Assembly (NCBI GenBank): GCA_036500145.1
Contig: DASYCO010000072.1
Span: 1 to 50,509 of the forward strand
Source: CAMAVH01 sp036500145
Lineage (GTDB): Bacteria > Pseudomonadota > Alphaproteobacteria > SMXQ01
Direction: 5' to 3'
DNA length: 50,509 nt
Shown one piece after another: positions 8,133 through 16,241 of the stretch (position 1 is its first letter; each line of letters begins with the position of its first letter). Made by a program: the position numbers and the translations under genes. The notes beneath the pieces were generated by a model that was not told the origin of the DNA, ran no database searches, and saw only the letters and a list, made by a program, of their open reading frames with translations.

Positions 8133-9443
8133 TTATTTCATGTCGGCGTAAATCGGAAAGCGCTCGCAGAGATCGAGCACCTTCAGGCGCACTGCCGCTT
8201 CGACTTTGCCGTTGTCTTCGTGATTGGCCGCGAGGCCGTCCAGCACTTCGCCGATGTACTGGCCGATCAGCTTCCATTCCGCGATGCCGAAGCCGCGCGT
8301 CGTGCCCGCCGGCGTGCCGAGGCGCACGCCCGAGGTGATCGCCGGCTTTTCCGGATCGAAGGGAATGGCGTTCTTGTTGCAGGTGATGCCGGCGCGCTCG
8401 AGGCTGGCCTCGGCGAGCTTGCCGGTCAGCTTCTTCGGGCGCAGATCGACCAGCATCAGGTGCGTGTCGGTGCCGCCGGAGACGATGTCGACGCCCTGCT
8501 GCACCAGCGTTTCCGCCAGCGCCTTGGCGTTGTCGCGCACGGCGGCGGCGTAGGTCTTGAACTCCGGCGTCAGCGCCTCGCCGAAGGCGACCGCCTTGCC
8601 GGCGATGACATGCATCAGCGGGCCGCCCTGGATGCCCGGGAAGATCGACGAGTTGATCTTCTTGCCGATCTCCAGGTCGTTCGAGAGAATCAGGCCGCCA
8701 CGCGGGCCGCGCAGCGTCTTGTGCGTCGTCGTCGTCACCACATGCGCATGCGGCAGCGGGCTCGGATGGGCGCCGCCGGCGACGAGGCCGGCGAAATGCG
8801 CCATGTCGACCATGAAGAAAGCGCCGACCGCGTCGGCGATCTTGCGGAAGCGCGCGAAGTCGATGATGCGCGGATAGGCCGAGCCGCCGGCGATGATCAG
8901 CTTCGGCTTATGTTCGTTGGCAAGGCGCTCGACCTCGTCATAGTCGATCAGATGGTCGCTCTGGCGCACGCCGTACTGCACGGCGTTGAACCACTTGCCC
9001 GACTGGTTGGGCGCCGCGCCATGCGTGAGATGGCCGCCGGCGGCCAGCGACATGCCGAGGATGGTGTCGCCCGGCTTCAGCAGCGCGAAGAACACGGCCT
9101 GGTTGGCCTGGCTGCCCGAGTTGGGCTGCACGTTGGCGTATTCGCAGCCGAAGAGCTGCTTGACGCGGTCGATGGCGAGCTGCTCGACGACGTCGACGAA
9201 TTCGCAGCCGCCGTAGTAGCGCTTGCCCGGATAGCCCTCGGCGTACTTGTTGGTCAGCACCGAGCCCTGCGCCTCGATCACCGCGCGCGAGACGATGTTC
9301 TCCGACGCGATCAGCTCGATCGTCGTCTGCTGGCGCTTCAGTTCGCCCTGCATGGCTTCGAACAGGGCCGCATCCTTGTCCTCCAGGCTCTGCTGGAAGA
9401 AACGGTCGAGATTGGCTCCGGCTTTGGCAACGCTCGCACTCAT
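8133..9443 (-). CDS. glyA: Serine hydroxymethyltransferase
   Basis: PLP enzyme converting serine and tetrahydrofolate to glycine and 5,10-methylene-THF, the main source of one-carbon units. The 436-residue length is typical. Key sequence: ELIASENIVSRAV, NKYAEGYPGKRYYGGCEFVD, the DMAHFAGLVAGG segment, and VVTTTTHKTLRGPRGG with the PLP-binding lysine K242. C-terminal TSGVRLGTPAGTTRGF contacts the substrate carboxylate. It follows rpiB by 42 bases and precedes nrdR by 28. The rpiB-glyA-nrdR-rib order is shared with many alphaproteobacteria. Confidence 0.98.
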   Translation of the reverse strand: MSASVAKAGANLDRFFQQSLEDKDAALFEAMQGELKRQQTTIELIASENIVSRAVIEAQGSVLTNKYAEGYPGKRYYGGCEFVDVVEQLAIDRVKQLFGCEYANVQPNSGSQANQAVFFALLKPGDTILGMSLAAGGHLTHGAAPNQSGKWFNAVQYGVRQSDHLIDYDEVERLANEHKPKLIIAGGSAYPRIIDFARFRKIADAVGAFFMVDMAHFAGLVAGGAHPSPLPHAHVVTTTTHKTLRGPRGGLILSNDLEIGKKINSSIFPGIQGGPLMHVIAGKAVAFGEALTPEFKTYAAAVRDNAKALAETLVQQGVDIVSGGTDTHLMLVDLRPKKLTGKLAEASLERAGITCNKNAIPFDPEKPAITSGVRLGTPAGTTRGFGIAEWKLIGQYIGEVLDGLAANHEDNGKVEAAVRLKVLDLCERFPIYADMK

Positions 9444-9485
9444 CAGGCACTTACCTCTTCTGAAACTCGTCCCTTGCCGCCGCGA

Positions 9486-9929
9486 TCAGCAGGCGTGGGA
9501 CATCTTGGCGACGCGGCGGGCATGGCGCCCGCCTTCGAATTCGGTCTTGAGAAAGATGTCCAGGCAGTCCTTGGCCAGCTCGACGCCGAGGATGCGTCCG
9601 CCCATGGCGATCACGTTGGCGTCGTTGTGCAGGCGCGACAGGCGCGCCGTGAGGCCGTCGTGCACCAGGGCGGCGCGCAGCTCCGGATGGCGGTTCGCCG
9701 CGATGCTGATGCCGATGCCGGTGCCGCACAGCAGGACGCCGCGACCGGCCTTGCCGTCGCGGATCGCGGCGGCCATCAGGTCGGCATAGTCGGGGTAGTC
9801 GACCGACTCGGGGCCGTTGGTCCCGAGATCGAGCACGTCGTGGCCCTTGGCGCGCAGGTCTTCGATCAAAACCTGCTTCAAATCGTATCCGCCGTGGTCG
9901 GATGCGATGGCAATCGTGGCTGCGGACAT
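9486..9929 (-). CDS. rpiB: Ribose-5-phosphate isomerase B
   Basis: Interconverts ribose 5-phosphate and ribulose 5-phosphate. The 147-residue protein has the RpiB/LacAB core: IASDHGGYDLK near the N-terminus, PDYADLMAAAI, the catalytic loop GVLLCGTGIGISIAANR with C68, and HNDANVIAMGGR. It is the first gene of the minus-strand run that ends at thiL, so the promoter for the whole run probably lies in the AT-rich region just upstream (9930-10280). A near-perfect palindrome, AACGCG-AG-CGCGTT, occupies 9948-9961, about 19 bases before the ATG, and could be an operator. Confidence 0.97.
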   Translation of the reverse strand: MSAATIAIASDHGGYDLKQVLIEDLRAKGHDVLDLGTNGPESVDYPDYADLMAAAIRDGKAGRGVLLCGTGIGISIAANRHPELRAALVHDGLTARLSRLHNDANVIAMGGRILGVELAKDCLDIFLKTEFEGGRHARRVAKMSHAC

Positions 9930-10280
9930 TTCACCGAAATTCCTAAAAACGCGAGCGCGTTAAATACCATATGTCGAAAGACCGCGCCAGCGCGCCACAA
10001 CCTGTCGCCTTTCTGGGGAAAACCCTGTGATTCCGGGCCTCGCCGGGCCGCATGACAAGTCATAGTAATGTTGGAAAATAGCTATAATATTTATGGTTAA
10101 TACTCCAACATGACTGAAACTCTCTTCAATAACTGCATACAATAGAATGTATTGGCTTTGGATTGGCAACTAGAGCTGAATTGACAGCAAAGAACAATCA
10201 TGCAAAGACGGCGCGCAATTCCATCGCCTGGCGCGCCGCTTTCGTGGCGCCCGTGCCGCAGGACAACCGAGAGACCGTTG
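9930..10280. promoter_or_regulatory. AT-rich divergent control region between rpiB and mucR
   Basis: 351 bases without a credible gene, much richer in A+T than its surroundings in 10040-10200. It holds several inverted repeats: AACGCG-AG-CGCGTT (9948-9961), ATGAC-AA-GTCAT (10052-10063), ATGTTGGA/TCCAACAT (10068-10075 and 10104-10111) flanking TATAAT (10083-10088), and ATACA/TGTAT (10137-10152). MucR proteins bind AT-rich DNA and commonly repress their own genes, so autoregulation here is a reasonable inference. I could not assign a convincing -35/-10 pair for either gene. Confidence 0.5.
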
Positions 10281-10724
10281 ATGTCCAACAAGCGTGAAGA
10301 CCCGGCGCCGTCGGCACCGGAGTTGCTGCCCTTAGCGTCCAACATCGTTTCCGCCTACGTCAGCAACAATGCCGTGCCGGGAATGGCTCTCCCCGAGCTC
10401 ATCCGGCAGGTCCACCACGCCTTGCTGGCCCTCCGCACGGGCGAGCGCGCCGAAGCCTCGCCGAAGATGCCGGCGGTGCCGGTCCGCAAGTCGGTCACGC
10501 CCGACTATCTCGTCTGTCTTGAAGATGGAAAGAAGCTGAAGATGCTCAAGCGCCACCTGCGCAGCGTCTACGGCATGACGCCGCAGGACTACCGGCGCAA
10601 ATGGGACCTGCCGAGCGACTATCCGATGGTGGCGCCGAACTATGCGGCGCAGCGCGCGGACTTCGCCCGCGCCATCGGCCTCGGGCGCAGCCCCGGGCGG
10701 GCCAAGAAGCGCCGCGCCAAATAA
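10281..10724 (+). CDS. mucR: MucR/Ros family zinc-finger transcriptional regulator
   Basis: A 147-residue H-NS-like regulator typical of alphaproteobacteria, controlling surface polysaccharide, motility and cell-cycle genes. The start MSNKRED at 10281 is preferred over upstream in-frame codons because it fits the family length. Residues 15-55 form the N-terminal oligomerisation segment (ELLPLASNIVSAYVSNN). The DNA-binding part is YLVCLEDGKKLKMLKRHL, then VYGMTPQDYRRKWDLP, ending in a basic tail (GRAKKRRAK). Zinc ligands C79, D82 and H92 are present. The second histidine usual in this family (RTHY context) is Val96, so the classic CDHH site is incomplete. It converges on the DUF6898 gene with 13 bases between. 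Confidence 0.93.
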   Translation: MSNKREDPAPSAPELLPLASNIVSAYVSNNAVPGMALPELIRQVHHALLALRTGERAEASPKMPAVPVRKSVTPDYLVCLEDGKKLKMLKRHLRSVYGMTPQDYRRKWDLPSDYPMVAPNYAAQRADFARAIGLGRSPGRAKKRRAK

Positions 10725-10737
10725 CAGACGAGATCGG

Positions 10738-10974
10738 TCAGCCGCGCTCTGCGGCGCGTGCCATGACGTAGTCCAGCTTGCGCAGGACGTTGGCGCTCAT
10801 CAGGCGCTGGCCGAGCGTCGCCGGCGCCACGATCGACACTTCGGTCATGCTGACCGGATCGACCGCCGAGACCTTGACGGCGTTGCCCACGCGATGAAAT
10901 TCGATGATGGCCTCCCGCTCGCCGGACGCGAAGCGTCCCGGCGCTGCCTGGGCGGCCGAGGCGGCGCGGCTCAT
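10738..10974 (-). CDS. DUF6898 family protein
   Basis: A 78-residue small protein. The core EAIIEFHRVGNAVKVSAVDPVSMTEVSIV followed by a helix (LMSANVLRKLDYVMAR) matches a small alphaproteobacterial family I know as DUF6898, without assigned function. It is predicted to be a small beta-meander plus helix. It starts 20 bases after the ldtR stop on the same strand and is probably co-transcribed with it, so a link to LdtR-controlled envelope or stress functions is possible but unproven. It is too short for catalytic motifs to be obvious. Confidence 0.75.
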   Translation of the reverse strand: MSRAASAAQAAPGRFASGEREAIIEFHRVGNAVKVSAVDPVSMTEVSIVAPATLGQRLMSANVLRKLDYVMARAAERG

Positions 10975-10994
10975 GACGGCACCGCCTCGCGGCG

Positions 10995-11480
10995 TCAGGC
11001 CGCCGCCGTGCCGAACGGCGTCGTGCGGCGGGTGGCGAGGTTGAGCTGGCGCGTCCAGAACTGCTCAAGAACCTGCAGCTGCTTGATGACGGCCTTCAGG
11101 TCGGTTTCGGTGATGGCGCTTTCGCCCAGCGCCGCGATCTGGCGCGTGAACATGTCGGAAACCTTGGTGAAGAGGTCCAGGCCCTTCGGGCTGAGGCGCA
11201 GGCGGACCGAACGGCGGTCGTGGGTCGAACGCTCGTTCTCGAGATAGCCGTTCTCGACCATCTTCTTGACGTTGTAGGACACGTTCGAGCCGAGGTAGTA
11301 GCCGCGGTTGGTCAGTTCACCGACCGTCAGCTCCTCCTCGCCGATGTTGAACAGGATCAGAGCCTGGACGTTGTTGATGTCCTCGACCCCTGTGCGGTCC
11401 AGTTCGGCCTTCACCACTTCGAGGAAGTGGCGGTGCAAACGTTCGATGAGAAAAATCGCGTCGCGGTAGGGATGGGTCAC
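10995..11480 (-). CDS. ldtR: MarR-family winged-helix regulator, LdtR type
   Basis: A 161-residue dimeric regulator. The string HRHFLEVVKAELDRTG, then QALILFNIGEEELTVGEL, then RGYYLGSNVSYNVKKM and YLENERSTHDRRSVRLRLS is the signature of the LdtR group, described in Liberibacter and Sinorhizobium as controlling an L,D-transpeptidase gene and stress tolerance. The wing-helix recognition part is residues 52-95. The start codon is GTG at 11478-11480 with GAGG upstream. No L,D-transpeptidase gene is in the window. It diverges from hemB over a 205-base region that includes an AT-rich stretch (11515-11580), where autoregulation may act. Confidence 0.88.
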   Translation of the reverse strand: MTHPYRDAIFLIERLHRHFLEVVKAELDRTGVEDINNVQALILFNIGEEELTVGELTNRGYYLGSNVSYNVKKMVENGYLENERSTHDRRSVRLRLSPKGLDLFTKVSDMFTRQIAALGESAITETDLKAVIKQLQVLEQFWTRQLNLATRRTTPFGTAAA

Positions 11481-11685
11481 GGCAACCTCGGCTTTGAATC
11501 TGACGATGGGGCCGGAATATTTTGTCCGACATTCTCAGTATCGCGACATATTCGTTAATTTTTTCTTGCATACGATTTAATGCAGCAGCCGCGACTTGAG
11601 AAAAATCGCCCGGCAACGTCCTGATCGTCATGGCTTTATTGTAAAGCTAGGCCTAACGACATAGGATGCCGCCCGAGGATTTGAC

Positions 11686-12741
11686 ATGAACATCCGCACC
11701 ATTCTCGAAGGCCTGCCCCAGACGCCGGCCGCCGAACGCGCCCCGCTCGGCGCCTACCCGCGCACGCGCCTGCGCCGGCTGCGCGGCGACGACTGGTCGC
11801 GCCGCCTGGTCCGCGAGACGACCCTCGGCGTCCATGACCTGATCTGGCCGATCTTCGTGCAGGACGGCGACGTCGCCGAGACCCCCGTCCCCTCCATGCC
11901 CGGCGTGATGCGCCACAGCGTCGCCCATGCCGTCGAAGCCGTGGCCGAAGCCGTGGCGCTGGGCATTCCCGCCATCGCCGTGTTTCCCGTCGTCGATCCC
12001 GCGCTCAAGACGGAGGACGGCCGCGAGGCGCTCAATCCCGAGAACGTCGTCTGCCGCGCCGTGCGCGCCATCAAGGCGGCGCATCCGCAGATCGGCATCA
12101 TCTGCGACGCGGCACTCGACCCCTTCACCAGCCATGGCCAGGACGGCCTGCTGCGCGACGGCGAAGTGATCAACGACGAGACCGTCGCCGTGCTCGTGCA
12201 GCAGTCCCTCGTGCAGGCGCAGGCCGGCTGCGACGTGATCGCGCCTTCCGACATGATGGACGGCCGCATCGGCGCGATCCGCGACGCGCTCGACGCCGCC
12301 GGCCTGACCCACGTGAAGATTCTCTCCTATGCGGCGAAATACGCCTCGGCCTTCTACGGCCCGTTCCGCGACGCGGTGGGTTCGGGCACGGCGCTCGGCC
12401 TCAAAGGCAAGCAGACCTACCAGATGGATCCGGCGAACGGCGCCGAGGCCCTGCGCGAGACCGCGCTCGACATCGCCGAGGGCGCCGACATGGTCATGGT
12501 CAAGCCCGGCCTGCCCTATCTCGACGTGCTGTGGCGCGTGAAAGACGCCTTCAAGCTGCCGACGTTCGTCTATCACGTGAGCGGCGAGTACGCGATGCTC
12601 AAGGCCGCCGCCGCCAACGGCTGGCTCGACGGCGACAAGGCCCTGATGGAAAGCCTGGCCTGCTTCAAGCGCGCAGGCGCCGACGGCATCCTCACCTATG
12701 GCGCGATCGACGCCGCAAAAAAATTGAAGTCCGGCGGCTGA
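11686..12741 (+). CDS. hemB: Delta-aminolevulinic acid dehydratase (porphobilinogen synthase)
   Basis: Condenses two 5-aminolevulinate molecules to porphobilinogen in haem, corrin and chlorophyll synthesis. The 351 residues carry both Schiff-base lysines, K218 (ILSYAAKYASAFYGPFRDA) and K273 (DMVMVKPGLPYLD). In the metal-site region (residues 140-155, CDAALDPFTSHGQDG) the three-cysteine zinc cluster of yeast or human enzymes is replaced by Ala, Asp and related residues, as in Mg-using enzymes of Pseudomonas and alphaproteobacteria. The allosteric Mg site is likely present. Only 23 bases separate it from the acylase gene downstream. Confidence 0.98.
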   Translation: MNIRTILEGLPQTPAAERAPLGAYPRTRLRRLRGDDWSRRLVRETTLGVHDLIWPIFVQDGDVAETPVPSMPGVMRHSVAHAVEAVAEAVALGIPAIAVFPVVDPALKTEDGREALNPENVVCRAVRAIKAAHPQIGIICDAALDPFTSHGQDGLLRDGEVINDETVAVLVQQSLVQAQAGCDVIAPSDMMDGRIGAIRDALDAAGLTHVKILSYAAKYASAFYGPFRDAVGSGTALGLKGKQTYQMDPANGAEALRETALDIAEGADMVMVKPGLPYLDVLWRVKDAFKLPTFVYHVSGEYAMLKAAAANGWLDGDKALMESLACFKRAGADGILTYGAIDAAKKLKSGG

Positions 12742-12764
12742 CAGCCGCCCTTGTAAGGTCATCC

Positions 12765-15230
12765 ATGTCCCTTCTGCGCAGGCTTGCCCGTTGGCTGATC
12801 GGACTCGTGGCAAGCCTGACGTCCGTCGCCGCCTTCGGCGGCGCGGTGACCTGGTTCTTCCTGCAGTCCTCGCTGCCGCAGACCGAAGGCCGCGTCGCCC
12901 TGCCCGGCCTGCACGAGCCGGCGATGGTCGAGCGCGACGCCGACGGCATCCCGCACATCCGCGCCCATTCCGAGGCCGACGCCTATTTCGCGCTCGGCTA
13001 CGTCCATGCCCAGGACCGCCTGTGGCAGATGGAGGCCATGCGCCGCTTCGGCGCCGGCCGCCTCTCCGAAGTGCTCGGCGTGCAGACGCTCGGCCTCGAC
13101 CGCATGATGCGGGCGCTCGGCCTCTACCGCATCGCCGAGCAGATCTACCCCGGCCTCGATCCGCAGGTCCGCGCCGGCCTCGACGCCTACGCCCAGGGCG
13201 TGAACGCCTACCTTGACCACCACGTCGGCGCCTGGCCGGTCGAATTCTACGTCGTCGGCCTGCGGCCCGAACCCTGGAAGCCCGCCGATTCGCTGGTCTG
13301 GGGCCAACTCATGGGCCTGCGGCTGGCCGGCGACTGGCGCTCGGAGCTGACGCGCCAGCGCCTCGCCGCCCGCCTCAAGCCCGAACAGCTGGAACAGCTG
13401 CTCGACAAGCCATCGCAAGGCGGCCCGGTGACGGTCGAGGAGCCCGTCAGCAGAGCCGCCGCCCCGAAAGACGACCACGCCGCCTACACGCCGCCGCTGT
13501 CCGTCTCCGAGACCATGCTGGCCGAAGTCTCCCGCCTGCTGCCCGACGCCGACAAGATGGGCCCTGGCACCGCGTCGAACAGCTGGGTGCTGTCGGGCAG
13601 CCGCACGGTCAGCGGCAAGCCGCTACTCGCCAACGACCCGCATCTTTCCCTGGAATTGCCGAGCACCTGGTACCTTGCGCGCATCGACGCGCCGGGCCTG
13701 AGCGTTTCCGGCGCCACGGCGCCCGGCGTGCCGTTCCACATCCTCGGCCACAACGCGCGCGTCGCCTGGGGCTTCACCAACACCGGCTCCGACGTGCAGG
13801 ACCTGTTCGTCGAGCGCACCGATCCCGAAGACCCGACGCGCTACCTGACGCCGGATGGCTCCGCGCCCTTCATCGAGCGCAAGGAAATCATCAAGGTGCG
13901 CGGCGCCGAGGACGTGACGATGTCGCTGCGCGAGACGCGGCATGGCCCCGTCGTCAGCGACCTGATGAGCGAGTCCCTTCAGGACATGCCGGCCGGCGAC
14001 GTGCTGGCCTTCGCCTCCGCCGGGATGCGCGGCGACGACCGCACGGCGCAGGCGCTCTACCAGATCAACCGCGCTCACGACTGGCAGAGCTTCACCCGGG
14101 CCCTCGGCCAGTTCGACTCGCCGCAGCAGAACATCGCCTACGCCGACGTGGACGGAAACATCGGCTTCACCGTCGCCGGCCGCCTGCCGATCCGCAAGAG
14201 CGGCGAAGGGCTGTTCCCTGTGCCGGGCTGGACCGGCGAGTACGACTGGACCGGCTTCGTGCCGTTCGACGAGCTGCCCCACAGCTACAACCCGGCAAGC
14301 GGACGGCTTGCCAATGCCAACAACCGCGTCATCGGCCCCGGCTATCCCTATCCGATGGGTCGCGAATGGACCGAGCCGTTCCGCATCCGCCGCATCGAGG
14401 AGCTGATCGCGGCCACGCCGAAGCTGGATGCCGCCGGCATGACCCGGATGCAAGGCGACGTGCACAGTCTGGTTCCGGCGACGCTGCTCCCGCTGATGCT
14501 TCCCGCGCTGCGCGCGATGCCTGTCGCGCAAGGCCGCTACACCGGCGTCGTCGCCGACCTGCAGTCCTGGAACGGCGACGTCACGGTCGACGCGGCCCAG
14601 CCCCTGATCTTCACTGCCTGGCTGCGCGAGCTGACGCGCCTCGTCACCGCGGACGACCTCGGGCCGCTCTTCGCCCGCTCCTGGCGCCTGCAGCCCGCCT
14701 TCCTCGCCAACGTGCTGACGCAGGACAAGGCCTGGTGCGACGACGTGACGACGCCGGAGACCGAATCCTGCGACCTGCTGATCCAGCGCGCCTTCGTCGC
14801 CGCCATGGCCAAGCTTTCGGCCCAGCTCGGCGACGATCCCGCGAAGTGGCGCTGGGGCGACCTCCACGTCGTGCGGATGCACAACCAGCTGCTGACGCGC
14901 GTGCCCGGCCTGCGCGCGCTGGCCGACATCGACATGCCGACGCCCGGCGACGATTCGACCATCGACCGCGGCACCACCGACATCCGCGACGAGCGCGATC
15001 CCTATTCCCACCTGCACGGGCCGGGGCTGCGCGCGGTCTACGACCTCGCAGACCTCGACAGCTCGCGCTTCATCGTCGCCGGCGGCCAGTCCGGCAATCC
15101 CATGTCGCGCCACTACGGCGACATGGCCCAGCGCTGGCGGGCGCTCGACTTCGTCACCTTGGCCCGCAACGTCGCCACGCCGCAGCGCCTTCTGCTGACC
15201 CCCGTCGGCCAAGCCGCCGCACAGCGCTGA
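12765..15230 (+). CDS. Penicillin acylase family N-terminal nucleophile hydrolase
   Basis: An 821-residue exported or membrane-anchored precursor of the penicillin amidase (S45) family, which cleaves amide bonds of beta-lactams, N-acyl-homoserine lactones or other acyl-amides. Residues 10-32 form an uncleaved anchor or signal (LIGLVASLTSVAAFGGAVTW). The alpha part contains VERDADGIPHIRAHSEADAY and GYVHAQDRLWQME. Autocleavage is expected before Ser271 in GTASNSWVLSGSRTVSG, the beta-chain nucleophile, followed by PLLANDPHL and AWGFTNTGSDVQDL. Near the C-terminus GGQSGNPMSRHYGD is the conserved family block. The start was placed at ATG 12765, 23 bases after hemB, since the in-frame bases upstream overlap hemB. 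Substrate cannot be decided. Confidence 0.93.
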   Translation: MSLLRRLARWLIGLVASLTSVAAFGGAVTWFFLQSSLPQTEGRVALPGLHEPAMVERDADGIPHIRAHSEADAYFALGYVHAQDRLWQMEAMRRFGAGRLSEVLGVQTLGLDRMMRALGLYRIAEQIYPGLDPQVRAGLDAYAQGVNAYLDHHVGAWPVEFYVVGLRPEPWKPADSLVWGQLMGLRLAGDWRSELTRQRLAARLKPEQLEQLLDKPSQGGPVTVEEPVSRAAAPKDDHAAYTPPLSVSETMLAEVSRLLPDADKMGPGTASNSWVLSGSRTVSGKPLLANDPHLSLELPSTWYLARIDAPGLSVSGATAPGVPFHILGHNARVAWGFTNTGSDVQDLFVERTDPEDPTRYLTPDGSAPFIERKEIIKVRGAEDVTMSLRETRHGPVVSDLMSESLQDMPAGDVLAFASAGMRGDDRTAQALYQINRAHDWQSFTRALGQFDSPQQNIAYADVDGNIGFTVAGRLPIRKSGEGLFPVPGWTGEYDWTGFVPFDELPHSYNPASGRLANANNRVIGPGYPYPMGREWTEPFRIRRIEELIAATPKLDAAGMTRMQGDVHSLVPATLLPLMLPALRAMPVAQGRYTGVVADLQSWNGDVTVDAAQPLIFTAWLRELTRLVTADDLGPLFARSWRLQPAFLANVLTQDKAWCDDVTTPETESCDLLIQRAFVAAMAKLSAQLGDDPAKWRWGDLHVVRMHNQLLTRVPGLRALADIDMPTPGDDSTIDRGTTDIRDERDPYSHLHGPGLRAVYDLADLDSSRFIVAGGQSGNPMSRHYGDMAQRWRALDFVTLARNVATPQRLLLTPVGQAAAQR

Positions 15231-15357
15231 TTTCGCCGCCATTTCGGCAATAACCGGCAAGGACATCAATCCCTTGCGGACGGCGCCATAAACGCCTTCT
15301 TAACCAAATCCGGCGACACTGCCCCCGTCGAACTTTCTCAAAAGCCGCCGGGTAGCC

Positions 15358-16224
15358 ATGCTGTTTCTTATCGGATCCGTCATCGTTCTAGGTTGCGTCA
15401 TCGGCGGCTATATCGGCGCCGGCGGCCACCTTGAGGTGCTGTGGCAGCCCTTCGAGTTCATCATCATCGGCGGCGCCGCGGTCGGCAGCTACATCATCTC
15501 GAATCCCAAGACGGTGCTGGGCAAGACCGGCAAGTCGATCGGCCAGCTGTTCAAGGGACAGCGCCACAACAAGGATTCCTACCTCGAGCTGCTGAGCCTG
15601 CTGTTCACCATCTTCAAGCTCGCCAAGTCGAAGGGCATGCTCGCCCTCGAGCCGCACATCGAGAACCCGGAGGAAAGCGACCTGTTCCGCCGCTTCCCGA
15701 AGTTCTACGCCGACCACCACGCCATGACGTTCCTCTGCGACTACCTGCGCATGATGGTGCTCGGCTCCGAGAATGCCCATGAGATGGAAACGCTGATCGA
15801 CGAGGAAATCGAGACGCACCACCACGAGAATTCCCAGGTCGCCGACGCGATCCAGACCGTGGCCGACGCCACGCCCGCCCTCGGCATCGTCGCCGCCGTG
15901 CTCGGCGTCATTCACACCATGGGCTCGATCACCGAGCCGCCTGCCGTGCTCGGCAAGCTTATCGCCGGCGCGCTCGTCGGCACCTTCCTCGGCGTGCTCC
16001 TCGCCTACGGCTTCATCGGCCCGATGGCCAGCGGCCTCAAGGCGATCTACGGCGCCGAGACGAAGTACTACCAGTGCATCAAGGTCGCGCTGCTCGCCCA
16101 CATGAACGGCTACGCGCCGTCCGTCTCGGTCGAGTTCGCGCGCAAGGCCCTGTTCTCCAACGTCCGCCCGAGCTTCTACGAGGTCGAAGAGGCCGTGCAG
16201 GCTCTCCCGGCGGTCAGCGGCTAA
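15358..16224 (+). CDS. motA: Flagellar motor stator protein MotA
   Basis: A 288-residue inner-membrane protein forming the proton channel of the flagellar stator with MotB. It begins with the first membrane helix (MLFLIGSVIVLGCVIGGYIGAGG), followed by the second (FIIIGGAAVGSYII). The large cytoplasmic loop contains the charged residues that contact FliG. The C-terminal pair of helices includes DATPALGIVAAVLGVIHTMG and LVGTFLGVLLAYGFIGPMA, holding the conserved prolines of the torque-generating region. It begins 127 bases after the acylase gene and ends 17 bases before motB. No other flagellar genes lie nearby, as is common when motAB is detached from the main cluster. Confidence 0.97.
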   Translation: MLFLIGSVIVLGCVIGGYIGAGGHLEVLWQPFEFIIIGGAAVGSYIISNPKTVLGKTGKSIGQLFKGQRHNKDSYLELLSLLFTIFKLAKSKGMLALEPHIENPEESDLFRRFPKFYADHHAMTFLCDYLRMMVLGSENAHEMETLIDEEIETHHHENSQVADAIQTVADATPALGIVAAVLGVIHTMGSITEPPAVLGKLIAGALVGTFLGVLLAYGFIGPMASGLKAIYGAETKYYQCIKVALLAHMNGYAPSVSVEFARKALFSNVRPSFYEVEEAVQALPAVSG

Positions 16225-16241
16225 GCGGAAGGCCCAGCGCC

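Noticed and set aside
12531..12764. In-frame extension of the acylase gene back into hemB
   Set aside because: It overlaps hemB in another frame and lacks conserved sequence; the ATG at 12765 gives a proper membrane anchor start.
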